A DNA stretch of 64,000 bases from Trichoplax adhaerens. Taxonomy: Eukaryota; Placozoa; Uniplacotomia; Trichoplacea; Trichoplacidae. Shown here in pieces: positions 38,407 through 50,400 of the stretch (positions are counted from its first letter, which is position 1; each line of letters begins with the position of its first letter). The translations under genes were made by a program, and so were the position numbers. The stretch covers positions 1,826,074-1,890,073 of the forward strand of contig NW_002060954.1 in assembly GCF_000150275.1 (NCBI RefSeq). Reading direction: 5' to 3'. The notes below the pieces were generated by a model. The model was given only the letters and a program-made list of their open reading frames with translations. It did not search any database and had not been told where the DNA came from.

Positions 38407-41400
38407 ATGGCCAACCTAGAGGTATCTATCACGCATCTTCCTCAACCAATACATACTTTATTTATGAAAGGTAAAGAAAGTCGCAAATCTGGCAATCTTA
38501 AGGAAGCGATGTTTTATTATGCACAAGTCTTAGATAGGATACAAGCAATATCAGAAAATACTGTTGATCTTGATCGATTTCGAAGTGAGGTTTACCTAGA
38601 TATCAGTGCTATATATTGGCAGCAGTGTAAATGGAAGAAAGCTGAAGAATTTAATGAAAATGCACTTAAAATAGCTGAAAAGCTGGAAGAAAAAGAGATA
38701 TTTGTCAAATGTTTAGGAAGAAAAGGTGACATTAAATGGCAACAAAGTGACTATGATGGGGCACTGGTTAATTATACCAAGCTATTAAAGATATATCTAA
38801 GTTTAGAGAAGAAGGATACCGATATCGCAAATTTGTATCAGGACATAGGACATGTTCATTTTGCACAAGGTAGACTCAACGAGGCCTTGACACAGTATGA
38901 AAAATCGCTTAAAATTCAATTGTCAGTGCTTGACCACAATCATCCCGATATTGCCAGATCATATAACTATATAGGGGAGGTATATTGCGATCAGGGAAAG
39001 TACGAAAAAGCAATTGATGTGCATGATAAATCACTCAAGATTCGATTATCAGTCCTTGATCAGAATCATATCAATGTTGCTGAATCTTATAACAATAAGG
39101 GAAATGTATATTTCAAACTGGGAAAGTACGATGATGCTCTATCTATTTACGAGAAAGGGCTCAAAATTCAGTTAAAAGTTTTTGGTGACAATCATTTCGA
39201 TGTTGCCAACTCATATAGCAATATAGGAATTGTCTATGCTGCTCAAGGCAATCTTGAAAAGGCTATTCCTTTGTATAAAAAGTCGCTCGAAATTCGGTTA
39301 TCAGTCTTCGGTGACAGTCATGCTGATGTTGCTACATCATATAATCATCTGGGAAATGCCTATTCTCAGCAAGCCAAGTACAAAGAAGCTATTGATATGT
39401 ATAAGAAATCACTCAAAATTCGATTAAAGATTTTTGGTCCCAATCATCTTTCTGTTGCCAACTGTTATAATTACATAGGAAATGCCTATTACTTTCAGGG
39501 CGAGTATGAAGAAGCTTTATCTATGTATGACAAATCTCGTAAAATTAAATTATTAGTTCTTGATCACAATCATCCCGAGGTTGCGGACTTATGTGATAAT
39601 ATCGGACTTATCTATCGTGAACAAGGTGAACTTGAAGAAAGTATTCTTACGCATAAGAAATGTCTTAAAATGCGATTATCGGTCCTTGGTTCCAATCATC
39701 CTGATATTGGTAAATCGTACAACAACATCGGCTCTGTCTATTTTTGTCAAGGTAAATATGATGAGGCTATTTCTAACTTCAAGGAGTCTCTCAAAATTCT
39801 ATTATCGGTCTTGGGTGATAGTCATCATCTTGTTGGTAATTTATATAACAATATAGGAAATGTCTATGATAAACAGGCTAAATATGAAGAGGCCATTTCT
39901 ATGTATAAGAAATCACTCAAAATTCGATTGTCGACTCTTGGTTGCAAGCATCCTTTTGTTGCTGGGTCATATGGGAATCTAGGAAATTGTTATTCTCAGC
40001 AGGGTAGACACGAAGACGCTATTTCTATGTATCAGAAATCACTCGACATTCAATCACATATCCTTGGTAGTAGTCATCCCGGCGTTGCCAAGTTGTACGC
40101 CAACCTAGGAAATGTCTATAGCAGTCTGGGCAAGTATAAAGAAGCTCTTTCTATGTATAATGATTCGCTCAAAATTCAATTATCAGTCCTTGGTCATAAT
40201 CATCCTGGTGTTGCTACATTACATGACTGTCTGGGAACAGTTTATTCTAAGCAGGGAAATCATGAGGAGGCTCTTTCTGCGTACAATAAGTCACTCAAAA
40301 TTCGGTTGTCAGCCTTTGGACATAATCACCCCGATATTGCCGCTTTATATATCAACATGGGCAATGTCTATAGAAATCAAGGCAAACGTGAAGAGGCTAT
40401 TTGTATGTATAAGAAAGTAATCGAAATGCAATCATCAGTTCTTGATCAAAACAATCTCCTTACAGCCGAAGCACTTACCAATCTGGGAATTGTCTATACT
40501 GATCAAGGCAATCATTCAGAGGCTGCTTGTGCTTTTGAGAAGTCGCTCACAATTACACAATCAGCCCTTGGTCATTATCATCCTGATGTTGCTATAATAT
40601 ATGACAATTTTGGAACTCTCTATGGGTGTGAAGGTAAGTATATCGATGCTCTTTCCATGTACGAGAAGTCAGAAGAAATTAAATTATCAAGTCTTGGACG
40701 TGATCATCCCGATTTGGCCAAATTATATAACAACATGGGCGTTGTTTATAGGGATCAGGGTAGTTACGAAGAGGCTTTTTCTAAATTTAACGAATCACTT
40801 AATATTCAATTGGCAGTCTTTGGTAACAATCATCCCGATGTTGCTACTTCATACAGTAATCTAGGAACTCTTTTTAATTACCAGGCAAAGTACAAAAAGG
40901 CCATTTCTATGCATAAAAAGTCACTTGAAATCAATTTATCTATCTCTAATCACGATATCTCACAGATTGCAGCCTCTTATAGCGCTCTAGGAAATGATTA
41001 CTCTAAACTGGCTAATTATCATGAGGCTCTTTCTATGTATAAGAAATCGCAAAAGCTACTGTCAGTTTTTAATCATAATCATCCCAGTGTTGCTAAATTA
41101 TATCTCGATATGGGAACTGTCTATAGTAATCAGGGTAAGTATGACGAGGCTTTAGCTATGTTTCAAAAGTCCCTTAAATTATCGTTAGCCCTCGACTACA
41201 ATCATTCCAGTATTGGCAGCTCATATGGCCAGCTAGGAAAAGTTTATCATCAGCAAGGCAAGTATGAAGAGGCTATTACTATGCATAAAAAGTCACTCGA
41301 AATTGAATCATCAGTCCTTGATCATAATCACGGCAATACGGATATTGCTGCATCATTTGGAAACTTAGGAAGTGTCTATTTACAGCTAGGCAATTATGAA

Positions 41401-42213
41401 AAGGCTCTTTCTTTGTATGAAAGGTCACTCAGTATTCACTTATCGGTTTTTGGTTGTAATCACCCCGATGTTGCCAAATCGTATATCAACATAGGAAATG
41501 TTTATAAGCTTCAGATCAAGTATGCAAAGGCTATCGATATGTACGAGAAGTCACTCAAAATTCAATCATCAGTCTTTGAAATGGATCATCCCGATCTTGT
41601 TCTGTCATATAGCAATCTAGGATCTGTCTATCATAATCAAGGCGAGCAAGATAAAGCTATTTGTATGTACCAGAAATCACTTAAAATTCAGTTGGCAGTT
41701 TTAGATCATAATCATCCCGATATCGCCAAATCATATGACTGCATCGGAAATAGCTATAGAATTCAGGGCAAGTATGACGACGCCCTTTCTTCATGCGAAA
41801 AATCCTATAGAATTCGGTTGTCAGTTCTTGATCATAGTCATCCCGATCTTGCAACATCATATTACAGCCTCGGAATGGTATATGATGATCAGGGCAAGTA
41901 TGAGGAAGCTCTTAAAAAGTTTAACAAGTCACTTCAAATTAGGCTATCAATTTTGAAGGAAGATCATCCTGATATTGCAATATTATATTATAGCATAGGA
42001 AAGGTGTATGAAAACCAGTGCAAGCATAAGGATGCTCACGCTATGTATGAAAAGTTGTTTCAAAATATGCTATCAGTTTTAGATCAAAATAATTTCGATG
42101 TTGCGAAATTATATCACGCTATAGTAAAGATGCATGATGATCCGGGCAAGCATGAGAAAGCTCTTGCTATGTGCAAGAAATGGCGTGTAATTAAATCGCT
42201 TGATTTTTCTTAA
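38407..42213 (+). CDS. Intronless giant TPR-array protein (kinesin-light-chain/NPHP3-type repeats)
   Basis: One uninterrupted frame of 1268 residues. After an N-terminal part of about 140 residues with three weaker TPR-like units, there are about 27 consecutive 42-residue units. Their consensus is VAxSYxNIGNVYxxQGKYEEAISMYxKSLKIxLSVLGxNHPD. This is the 42-residue TPR type of kinesin light chain and NPHP3, and it predicts a long right-handed superhelix for protein binding. No catalytic, membrane or death-type domain is seen, and no signal peptide. Repeats are similar at DNA level, implying expansion by unequal crossing-over or conversion. No intron is present, unlike every neighbour, which suggests either retrocopy origin or descent from a horizontally acquired or self-amplifying TPR family. 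Placozoans and other basal animals carry many such genes. Beyond the stop is a decayed further repeat. Partner and role are unknown. Confidence 0.9.
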   Translation: MANLEVSITHLPQPIHTLFMKGKESRKSGNLKEAMFYYAQVLDRIQAISENTVDLDRFRSEVYLDISAIYWQQCKWKKAEEFNENALKIAEKLEEKEIFVKCLGRKGDIKWQQSDYDGALVNYTKLLKIYLSLEKKDTDIANLYQDIGHVHFAQGRLNEALTQYEKSLKIQLSVLDHNHPDIARSYNYIGEVYCDQGKYEKAIDVHDKSLKIRLSVLDQNHINVAESYNNKGNVYFKLGKYDDALSIYEKGLKIQLKVFGDNHFDVANSYSNIGIVYAAQGNLEKAIPLYKKSLEIRLSVFGDSHADVATSYNHLGNAYSQQAKYKEAIDMYKKSLKIRLKIFGPNHLSVANCYNYIGNAYYFQGEYEEALSMYDKSRKIKLLVLDHNHPEVADLCDNIGLIYREQGELEESILTHKKCLKMRLSVLGSNHPDIGKSYNNIGSVYFCQGKYDEAISNFKESLKILLSVLGDSHHLVGNLYNNIGNVYDKQAKYEEAISMYKKSLKIRLSTLGCKHPFVAGSYGNLGNCYSQQGRHEDAISMYQKSLDIQSHILGSSHPGVAKLYANLGNVYSSLGKYKEALSMYNDSLKIQLSVLGHNHPGVATLHDCLGTVYSKQGNHEEALSAYNKSLKIRLSAFGHNHPDIAALYINMGNVYRNQGKREEAICMYKKVIEMQSSVLDQNNLLTAEALTNLGIVYTDQGNHSEAACAFEKSLTITQSALGHYHPDVAIIYDNFGTLYGCEGKYIDALSMYEKSEEIKLSSLGRDHPDLAKLYNNMGVVYRDQGSYEEAFSKFNESLNIQLAVFGNNHPDVATSYSNLGTLFNYQAKYKKAISMHKKSLEINLSISNHDISQIAASYSALGNDYSKLANYHEALSMYKKSQKLLSVFNHNHPSVAKLYLDMGTVYSNQGKYDEALAMFQKSLKLSLALDYNHSSIGSSYGQLGKVYHQQGKYEEAITMHKKSLEIESSVLDHNHGNTDIAASFGNLGSVYLQLGNYEKALSLYERSLSIHLSVFGCNHPDVAKSYINIGNVYKLQIKYAKAIDMYEKSLKIQSSVFEMDHPDLVLSYSNLGSVYHNQGEQDKAICMYQKSLKIQLAVLDHNHPDIAKSYDCIGNSYRIQGKYDDALSSCEKSYRIRLSVLDHSHPDLATSYYSLGMVYDDQGKYEEALKKFNKSLQIRLSILKEDHPDIAILYYSIGKVYENQCKHKDAHAMYEKLFQNMLSVLDQNNFDVAKLYHAIVKMHDDPGKHEKALAMCKKWRVIKSLDFS

Positions 42214-42221
42214 TGTTGTTT

Positions 42222-42312
42222 AATCATAGCAATATGAGAACCATCTATAGAACTCTCATCATGGCAAGTATGAAGAATCTCGTTCTATGTGTGAGAAGCA
42301 ACCTAATATTCA
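42222..42312 (+). pseudogene. Decayed TPR unit downstream of the TPR gene stop
   Basis: The DNA reads AGCAATATGAGAACCATCTATAG...GGCAAGTATGAAGAATCTCG..TCTATGTGTGAGAAG, which tracks the repeat DNA of the gene (AGCAATATAGGAAATGTCTATAG...GGCAAGTATGAAGAGGCT..TCTATGTATAAGAAA). It is out of frame with the upstream reading frame and carries indels. The array therefore once extended at least one repeat further, and the present stop is secondary. Confidence 0.75.
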
Positions 42313-43553
42313 AATATATTAGCATTCCTGTCATACTTATATGTTCAAAGTTTAATATAACATTTTGTTTAAGTTTACTATACATTAGCAATATTTTAGG
42401 TTTATTCACAATAAGTACGCGTATGGTTCGAATCGGCAGTTGAGCTGGTAAGAGCTAGTAGTCGAGAAAAGATAATATTGTGGATATACAAATTTATAAC
42501 GACCGTTATAAGATTGATAGCTATCAAATAACAAGTGTGCACAACTGCACATGTACCATATTGTGCTATGCTTTTAGTTTATGGTTAATGAAGTTAGGAA
42601 TTGCTGTAAGATACGGAAGTAGTCTTAAATATGGATAGAAGTAAAAATTACAGTATTACTACTATATGGACTTTATCGTTTGGGTAATTGTACCACTTTC
42701 ACATAAATATCTTGAAATTGTTAAATCATATTTGAGAATCAGATACATTTATTGTACACAAGCAAATTATCACAGAAAATCTTTGGATTCGTTCTAGTAT
42801 TGATAGACATCAAATTTTGTAAAACTTAAATTAAATATATATCAAACGAGAATAAACTTACATATTAACCTAATCCATACGAAGCTACAATTAATGTAGA
42901 TTTACTTACTGCGCATAAGGTGTTTGGAATTTAATGTTTGATGTTGTCTCCAAGATAATTCCAGAAAAAGGAAGGTTTATTTTATTGTAAGAAAGTTATC
43001 CACTGATGGTCACAGGATGAATGTAAATTTTTTGACAGAATTTTATCAAAAAATTCGATGTTATTTACGCTATTCAAGCAGATATTGAAAATATTATCAA
43101 GATTAAATCTTTAGTAATAAAATCATGTACCGAGTAGATCCCGTTCTGCAACGCTTGAAAACGTATATAATAATCAATAAAAATTTTTACAACTTATTAA
43201 TGCGATGCGAGGATTGAAATTTGTGACACTTACGAGTATAACTTGAATGCAGTCCTGATGCAAGTCTCTAATTGAACTAAATGTTCTTTAGTTCGATCTA
43301 ACTATCATTCCGTAAGATGCTACGAAACGATTTGATCTGATTATATTAATTATAAACCCATCTAAACTACAAGTTCAATTAAATGACTCTAGAAAATTAT
43401 ACAGTATATAGAGAGCGAATTTAAAATCGGTAGCTTTCAGTTTAATTTCTATATTGGTAATGTATAACTTATCTGGCTGCAAGAATAATTACTAAAAGTA
43501 CTCGTAGAATCATAAATAATGACCTCTATCCGTTTTAATGTTTTCATTGTAGA

Positions 43554-44010
43554 CAGAAATTCTTAATTGCAAAGCCAGGGATGATTTATCACTGATTTAA
43601 TGTCTTTTGTAGAGTATGGGACTGATCAAAATTTAGATGTAACGGCAATAATAGAATAAAATGGATCAGATAGACCTGAAAGTAAGGATAAAGTCGGCCT
43701 ACTAACTCACAGGATGGTAAAAATACAACATTGGGAAATTTCTTTTTCGATCATTAAATTGGCATAAACCCATTTAAAATTTTGTATTGAATTTATTTAT
43801 CAATTCATTGATTAAATTATAATCAAAATTGCTTACTAATTGAATACGTAGGCGTTTAATTAATTATAACCTATGATCTATTGTACCTGATAACTTCAGA
43901 CATAAACGGACATAATCCTTGCCTACTGTCATTATTATATAAAGACAATCTAAATCATTATTTTCTGCAAATAGAATGTAGTATTTTTGATACAGGAAAG
44001 TAATATTAAT
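43554..44010 (+). pseudogene. Decayed copy of the WDR88-like last exon and 3' flank
   Basis: GGGATGATTTATCACTGA at 43579-43596 and GAATAAAATGGA at 43654-43665 align, with the same spacing within a few bases, to GAGATGATTTATCGCTGA and GAATAAAACGGA in the last WDR88-like exon (36602-36692). Similarity continues into the flank (TTATAATCAAAATT, AGACAATCTAA, ATTGAATT/TTATTTAT words). The frame is broken and the CVFC cysteines are lost, so it cannot encode the module. Same strand as the parent, about 7 kb away, with the TPR gene between. Confidence 0.75.
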
Positions 44011-44490
44011 TCCTTTTAGAAGAAATGTTGATTTATAATCATTTTTACATGTAATCTTCCACAAGGGAACAAATCAGAAACTACTGTATGCAAGGCTATT
44101 TATTATTTAGTAGCTTCAGTCTTAATCACTGAATAATTGTAATTGATTAATGAAGGGTAGAAAACTTCCAAGAAAAGTATCATTTACGACTATAACTATC
44201 TAATTTCAGATTACTTGACAATTATGCAATCTAACAAAAATAGGTAAAATATAAAAACAAAACGTAGCGATTGCAATTAATTTAATCGCTGGCAGCTTAA
44301 TAGTTAAATATAAGTTAGATATCGCCAAGTATTAAAATTTAATTCTTAATTAATAACTAAACCAACAGTAATTTTAAGAAACGGTGTAATTCGGTTGCAA
44401 TAGTATAAAAGAGAAGAGAGTACAATCAAGAATGGAGTACATAAAATTTTTAAAACTTCATTTCAGCAATGGCGTCATTAGTTTGTTGAT

Positions 44491-47400
44491 TTACTTGATA
44501 TCACATAATAGTGCAACACCACGTAATATCCAGTGCTCGGGAACTTGATTAGTTTTCAAATCGACCGATGCAATATAAGTTAAATCAGTTCGTTTTGGCT
44601 TTTTATAAATTGGGCATTCATAAATACGATTATCTCGTTGAACTGCTGTATTACTAGCATAGATATGGATGACAGGCAAAGGTGTATATAAAACTTTAGC
44701 TGGTGGCTCTACTAATTTACAACCGCGACGATCCCAACCAGATCCTTCTAAGTACAAGCCATAGACATAGACACCTTCCGATGGAGCAGAATTCACATCG
44801 TCCTTATAATGTTTGGTAACATCGTTTTGTAGTGTAACATTATCTAATGCCCATCCCTTGTGTGCACGAGTAACTTCTTGCCTCATAGCAGTTAGGAAAC
44901 CTTGGGGATTAAAAAATCCAGTCATCCAAAATGCATTAGGACGACCATCAAAGCACCATGTATGAAATTGTTGATTGCGCTCTAATAATTCGGTAAACCA
45001 AAATCCTAATGTTGATGATTCCCAGGAGATTTTCTTCCATAATGTGGGAACTCGTGCATCATACATATTATCCAAAGCATTTCGTAAATTTTCACTCATT
45101 ATAATGGTACCATCGATGGCTAATTTTAAATCGTTTAAGGTTTGGCGAACGATAGCAATAACACGCTGCATACGATCAATTTCTTGGCGTAAGAAAATAT
45201 TCATGGGTGATAATGGGCCCATAATTTGAATTCGTTCTTTAACTTCATGAGGTATATAGTCTTTAGGCAATTTCTCTAGCATATCATCAGCTAAACGATA
45301 AACAACACTTTCTCGTGTTTCACCTCCTCCAGTTGCACTATCTTTAGGCTGAATACTTAAAATTGTACTTAAAACACCTTGTGCCATGTTACTCTGATAG
45401 GTTATATCAGCATTAGGATGCAACCCAAATACTTCTGGTGTATCGACTAATGGAATAGTATCGATAAATTCCATATATTGCGATATGGTATTACTTTTAG
45501 GGATAGCATAACCTTTATAGAAAGTAAATGACGAGCTAAACATGGTATCATTAAACCATACTTTGCCAAAAGTATTCAATAAGCGCTTATCGTAGTCATC
45601 TGTTACACGTCCACCATAATGAACTTCGCCAATCATATAACGGATGGTATTCCATGAAACACCTTTCTTAATATCCATGTCATCTAGATGATTTTGTACA
45701 AATTGGATGGTTGATGTGAAATCAGCCTGATTGAATTCATAAGGTATATTCCAGCCTAATGGGCCAAACTTTCTCCTCTCTTGGACAGTAGTGTGCAGGA
45801 ATGCAATACCATACAGCATTGGTTTCCATTGCGGCATGCTATTAATGTCTAATTGATCTTGACTAATTCCAGCATAAGTACGCTTAATGCCAGCTTTAAC
45901 ACCTTGGGGTGGCTCATTAGTAAATCGGATTGATATTTGCAACAGACCAATTGGAAAACTTGGATGAACTTCAGTAGTCATCCATAATCGGAAAGAATCA
46001 TGTAAAGATTCGGTATCAATCATTATAGTTAATAATTCTTCCATAAAATTGAGTCCTAAATGACAATTTTGCAGTAATACCCATCCACCTGATGCAATAC
46101 TTTGTTGTAGTAGTCGTCGTGCATGAATTTCTTGCCCTTGTCCCATCGATATTGCTCGACAATCTAACTTATTACGCTTAGCTAATGCTTCAATTTGTGG
46201 TGTAGGATCAGAACCAGTGGATAATAAGCATACAAGAGGTATACGAGCATCGCTTTCTTCCCACATTTGCTCTAGATCTAAGATGACCCCTTCGGCATAA
46301 CGTTCACCAAGTGAGCTAGCAATATATTTACGTGCTTGAGCAATAGTACGATCTAAACACCAAGATCTTATCAACAATAATTTCCTAAACGTATCAAGAG
46401 AGTTTTGATAGCCATCAGGCATTTGTGCTTCTTCAGGTGCATCGCTATCGAACCATATTTTCCATGCTTTCTCATTACGACTAATTTGATTTAAAATATC
46501 TGCAAATTGAGGTAGCTTACTCAATTCAACTAAATTCAACCATGTCATATCTAAGATCCATTTAGATGGTTTAGGAGGGCAAGCTTTCAAATCTAATGCA
46601 GCACCACCTTTAATTAAAGTGTGAAATTCTTCACGTTTGATCTTGTTGTTTTGTAAATCGATTTTTAACGCCAAAAGTAGTGTAAATAAGAATTTATGAC
46701 TTTCATATAAGCCACGACATGAATACTTGAATACAGCATAGGTAAGATATTCAATAATATTGCCAATACGTTTACTTGTAATAGGCGATTTAGCTGATTG
46801 GGTAATTGAAATATCAAAAATGCCAAGAAATTGACGTAGCGATGTTTGATACATACAATTAACCATTGACATTTCAACAATAAGGAAATATAAGATGCTA
46901 CCACGCGTTGCAACTGGTCGAAATTCTTCACGTGCAGCATTAATTTTAACTTCTGTTTCAGCTGCAATGGCTAATTTTTGGCTTACATCTTCAGCTGTGC
47001 GTTTTGTATTGCCTAAGACAATAATAAGTGATTCATCGTCGACTAATGAGCCTTGGATACTAGTTAGACGATATAATAAATTATCCTCTAACTCTTTCAT
47101 TTTACGCTTATTAGCGGTGACTTCCTCCATTAATTTACTCCTTTCAGCTTCTAACTCTTCCTTTTCTGTTAATATAACGCGCCCTAAGAGTTGGTCTTCT
47201 AGACCTTTCATGGTAACTGTAAAGTCAATCATTGATGTTCTTGCACTTATTTCCGGTGTATAAGATGGATTAGCTAACTTGGTGGTAATATACAACTTAA
47301 ATCCAGGCAAGACATCGACTTCTTTATCGCCTACTTTCACTTTAGGAGTACTGCCAGTACGGATGAAATTTTTCTCCAAGATATTATCTAATGCTGGATC

Positions 47401-50400
47401 TAATTCTTCGCCAACATTCTCAATCAGTAATGGCCTACCTAGTGATAATGAATCTTCTAGATGTGATCTAAAGTATTTATGATTGAGGAATGTAATCATT
47501 AAGTCACTATTTGCTTCGCGATTTTTAACCCATATCTTGCCTTGACCTTGTGGATCAATCAGTAACGGATAGCGTGTTGCTTTCGTTACTATAATACCAT
47601 TTTGAATCGAGAGATCATCATTTGGTAAACCTTGTATTAACCATTCACTAACTTCGGTATTATCTACAAGCATTCCTGATATATTTAGGTTAAGAGTAAA
47701 TGGAATCTTCTTAATTCTCATTTCGCGCTGCCAATTACGCGATAAGATACTTCTAAATTCTTGATTGAATGGACCCGCATAGGAGAGAAACGCTGTGCAT
47801 AATAAGACGTCTCCAACTAAACGACCAATTTCAGATTCAAATTCTTTACTTTGTTGTGTCCAACGTTGGCGTTCACCAGCTAAACCTTCAATTAATGCTG
47901 TAGCAGCTTGCATTTTACGACGACAAGTCTCAGCATCGTTAATTAAATCTTGCTTTTCTTTGACTGCTGCTTCGTATAGCGCTTGAACTTCATCTAATTC
48001 ACGTTGTTTTTCGTCGAGATCAGATTGGGCTTTTTGTAGATCTTGCATAGCTGAATCATAGCGAGCTTGTTGGATAATTAAATTAGCTTTCAATGGTAGA
48101 ACCTCCTTATTAATGCCAAAAAAGTATGCCATAGCTTTTGTCCACGAACATAAGCCAGCAACATCGCCACAGACACGTTTAGCATTATCGTTATTATAAT
48201 CATCCTGAGTAATGTATGGCTCTAATAATTCAACGGTTTCTTCGTTAATACTATCTTTAGGAAAATTTTGTAATCCGCTTAAAAAGCTGCTGCCACCCAT
48301 TAATTTCAAGGATTCAGCCCATGATGGTTTGGTAAATTGTGGTCGGTCCAGATCAACATGAACTTTATCCATGGAACGCATAAATAAGAGCAAAACACAA
48401 TCCATAATACGCATAATTAAATGAGGCGGTTTCTGTAATTTTCGAACTGTTGCAATATGGCTTGGCTTGATAGTTTGCAATGCTGCTTCTGCTTCTTCCA
48501 ATGCCGGTCTTGCAGCCTCTAATTTAGCTTCAGCTATATTTTTATCCTTTTCAATGGTATCGACAATAGCTTGAGCTTTGTCTTTTACTTTTTGCACTTG
48601 AGTTTTAACTTTTTCAGCCGCGTGAGCACTGGCTGTTACTTCCTTTAATACATCATCGGCTTTCTCGGATGCAATAGCTAATTCTTTCTCTTTAATTGCC
48701 AACTCTTTGGATAAAGAATGGACTGATTCACTGGCTTCAAGTAATTTATCCAGACCAACATTCATACGTTTAGCTAATTCCCCAATATCTTTGCGTTTAT
48801 CATAATAAACAATCTTGTAACTGTTAATAAATGATAGGTAAGATTTTGGAGTAACGTGCGTTGCACGTCGATAACGTTGGAAATAATCAGTACAACTTTC
48901 AGCTACGCCATCATGAAAGACACCCATGGCTTGAACAACTTGACGCTTAACTTCCGATGTGCATGATATATCGAATGACGATAAATAATGATCAGCAACA
49001 GCAATTAAAGCATCTTTTGGCCAACGACTAAACCAATCCATGGTACAGCCACTAATAAGGCCAGGGAATTTTAATGTTCTGGTGCGGAATTTATCACCAA
49101 CAGGTGAAAAGCATAAGACAACATGTAAATTATGCTTAGCGCGTGTTAAGAAGTAATCATATAGATTTTCTGGTGTAGGAGGACGTCGTGGATATTCTTT
49201 CTTCATAACTGGTATAAGATCAGTACATATTTCATCTAATTCATCACGTGCAAATAAATTGGATAATTCACCCGATGATAGGACATTATTGAGATATTCC
49301 AGGAAACTTTCGTCTTTAATGTCTTGATCTGTGAAGATAAATGTCGTACCATGTCCTTGGAAGCCAGCAATACGATACAAGACTTTTAAATCGTCGAGGA
49401 AATTGTTGGCATTATAGGAGCGTGTTAAAGTAATTTGGAATGTTTTATATCCGGCAATAAATGAAGCTAAACGTGTTAGACTTTGCTTGCCAGAGCCACC
49501 AACACCGACAATAAGTACATTGCCTCGTGCTGTACGGATAACTCGTGATATTCTCATTAAATGGATCATTGCATCTCGGAAAAATACAAGATCCAATCCA
49601 GAGCCACGTATCGTTTCATTATATTGAACCATAAACATTCTTAAACGTTCTTCTAGGATTTCAAATGATGGAATTGGTTCATAGATTTTTGGTGCATCTA
49701 AATCAGCATCGTCTGGCTCGTCACCAAGGACTTCAGGGGCATCACGCAAGAAATCGACAAAATAAGGCTCAATGCTAATATCCATATCGAGATCTTCTTC
49801 AGCTACACGAATGAGTGTTCTATTAAACCAATCTTGATCTTGTGTATTAATAAATCGATCTGAGATAACTCTCTGGCATTCATGCCTCCATAATTGCAAT
49901 AGTATGCCTTGGCTATTGACAACAGATGCAATACTGTTGAGCATTCCTTGCCAAATACGCGATAAATCACGTAAATTAAAGATATAATGAAATTTAGCTG
50001 GTGTAGGCAACATTTTCACTTTAGTTAATTGCCATAAGCGTCGAGTTACTGTTACTAATTTAGCAGCTAAATCGATAATTTCAGGCTTAAATCCGCGTTC
50101 AATGCAAAAATGACCAGTACCGATAACACCGAATATTTTATCGATGGATTGATTGGATGGTAAGGTACTATTAAAAATGCAAAAATGCCGCTTAAGACGG
50201 CTAGGGATATCATTACGACCGCCACCAGGATGAATCATAGCAGCAATAAATTGTAAATCGACAATATTTGTAAAATCTCCCGCTTTTTCAAGGCTATAAA
50301 AGCCATTAAATTCGATCAGTTGGCGTACAATTTCATTGGTAATTTGATCACCCCATTCATTAATGACAGGCATATTAATATCATCGATAAAAACAGTCAT

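Larger units (their letters stand above)
42214..44490. other. Intergenic region between convergent TPR gene and dynein gene
   Basis: It contains a decayed TPR unit directly after the TPR stop (42222-42312) and a decayed copy of the WDR88-like last exon with 3' flank (43554-44010). A hairpin, GAACTAAA / TTTAGTTC with a 5-base loop, is at 43274-43294. The rest is AT-rich without genes. Confidence 0.65.

Noticed and set aside
39230-40864. Several 65-102 codon plus-strand frames within the TPR gene
   Set aside because: Frame-shifted reading of the repeated TPR DNA; they recur with the repeat period and have no family match.
42421-42456. tRNA-like words GGTTCGAATC and GAGCTGGTAAGAGC
   Set aside because: The B-box-like word precedes the A-box-like word, the T-stem does not pair and no acceptor stem can be drawn.
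46895-47263. 122-codon open frame on the plus strand inside the dynein motor exon
   Set aside because: Antisense shadow of a conserved coding sequence; no domain, no splice or promoter context. The same holds for plus-strand frames at 44975, 47279, 47795 and 51251.
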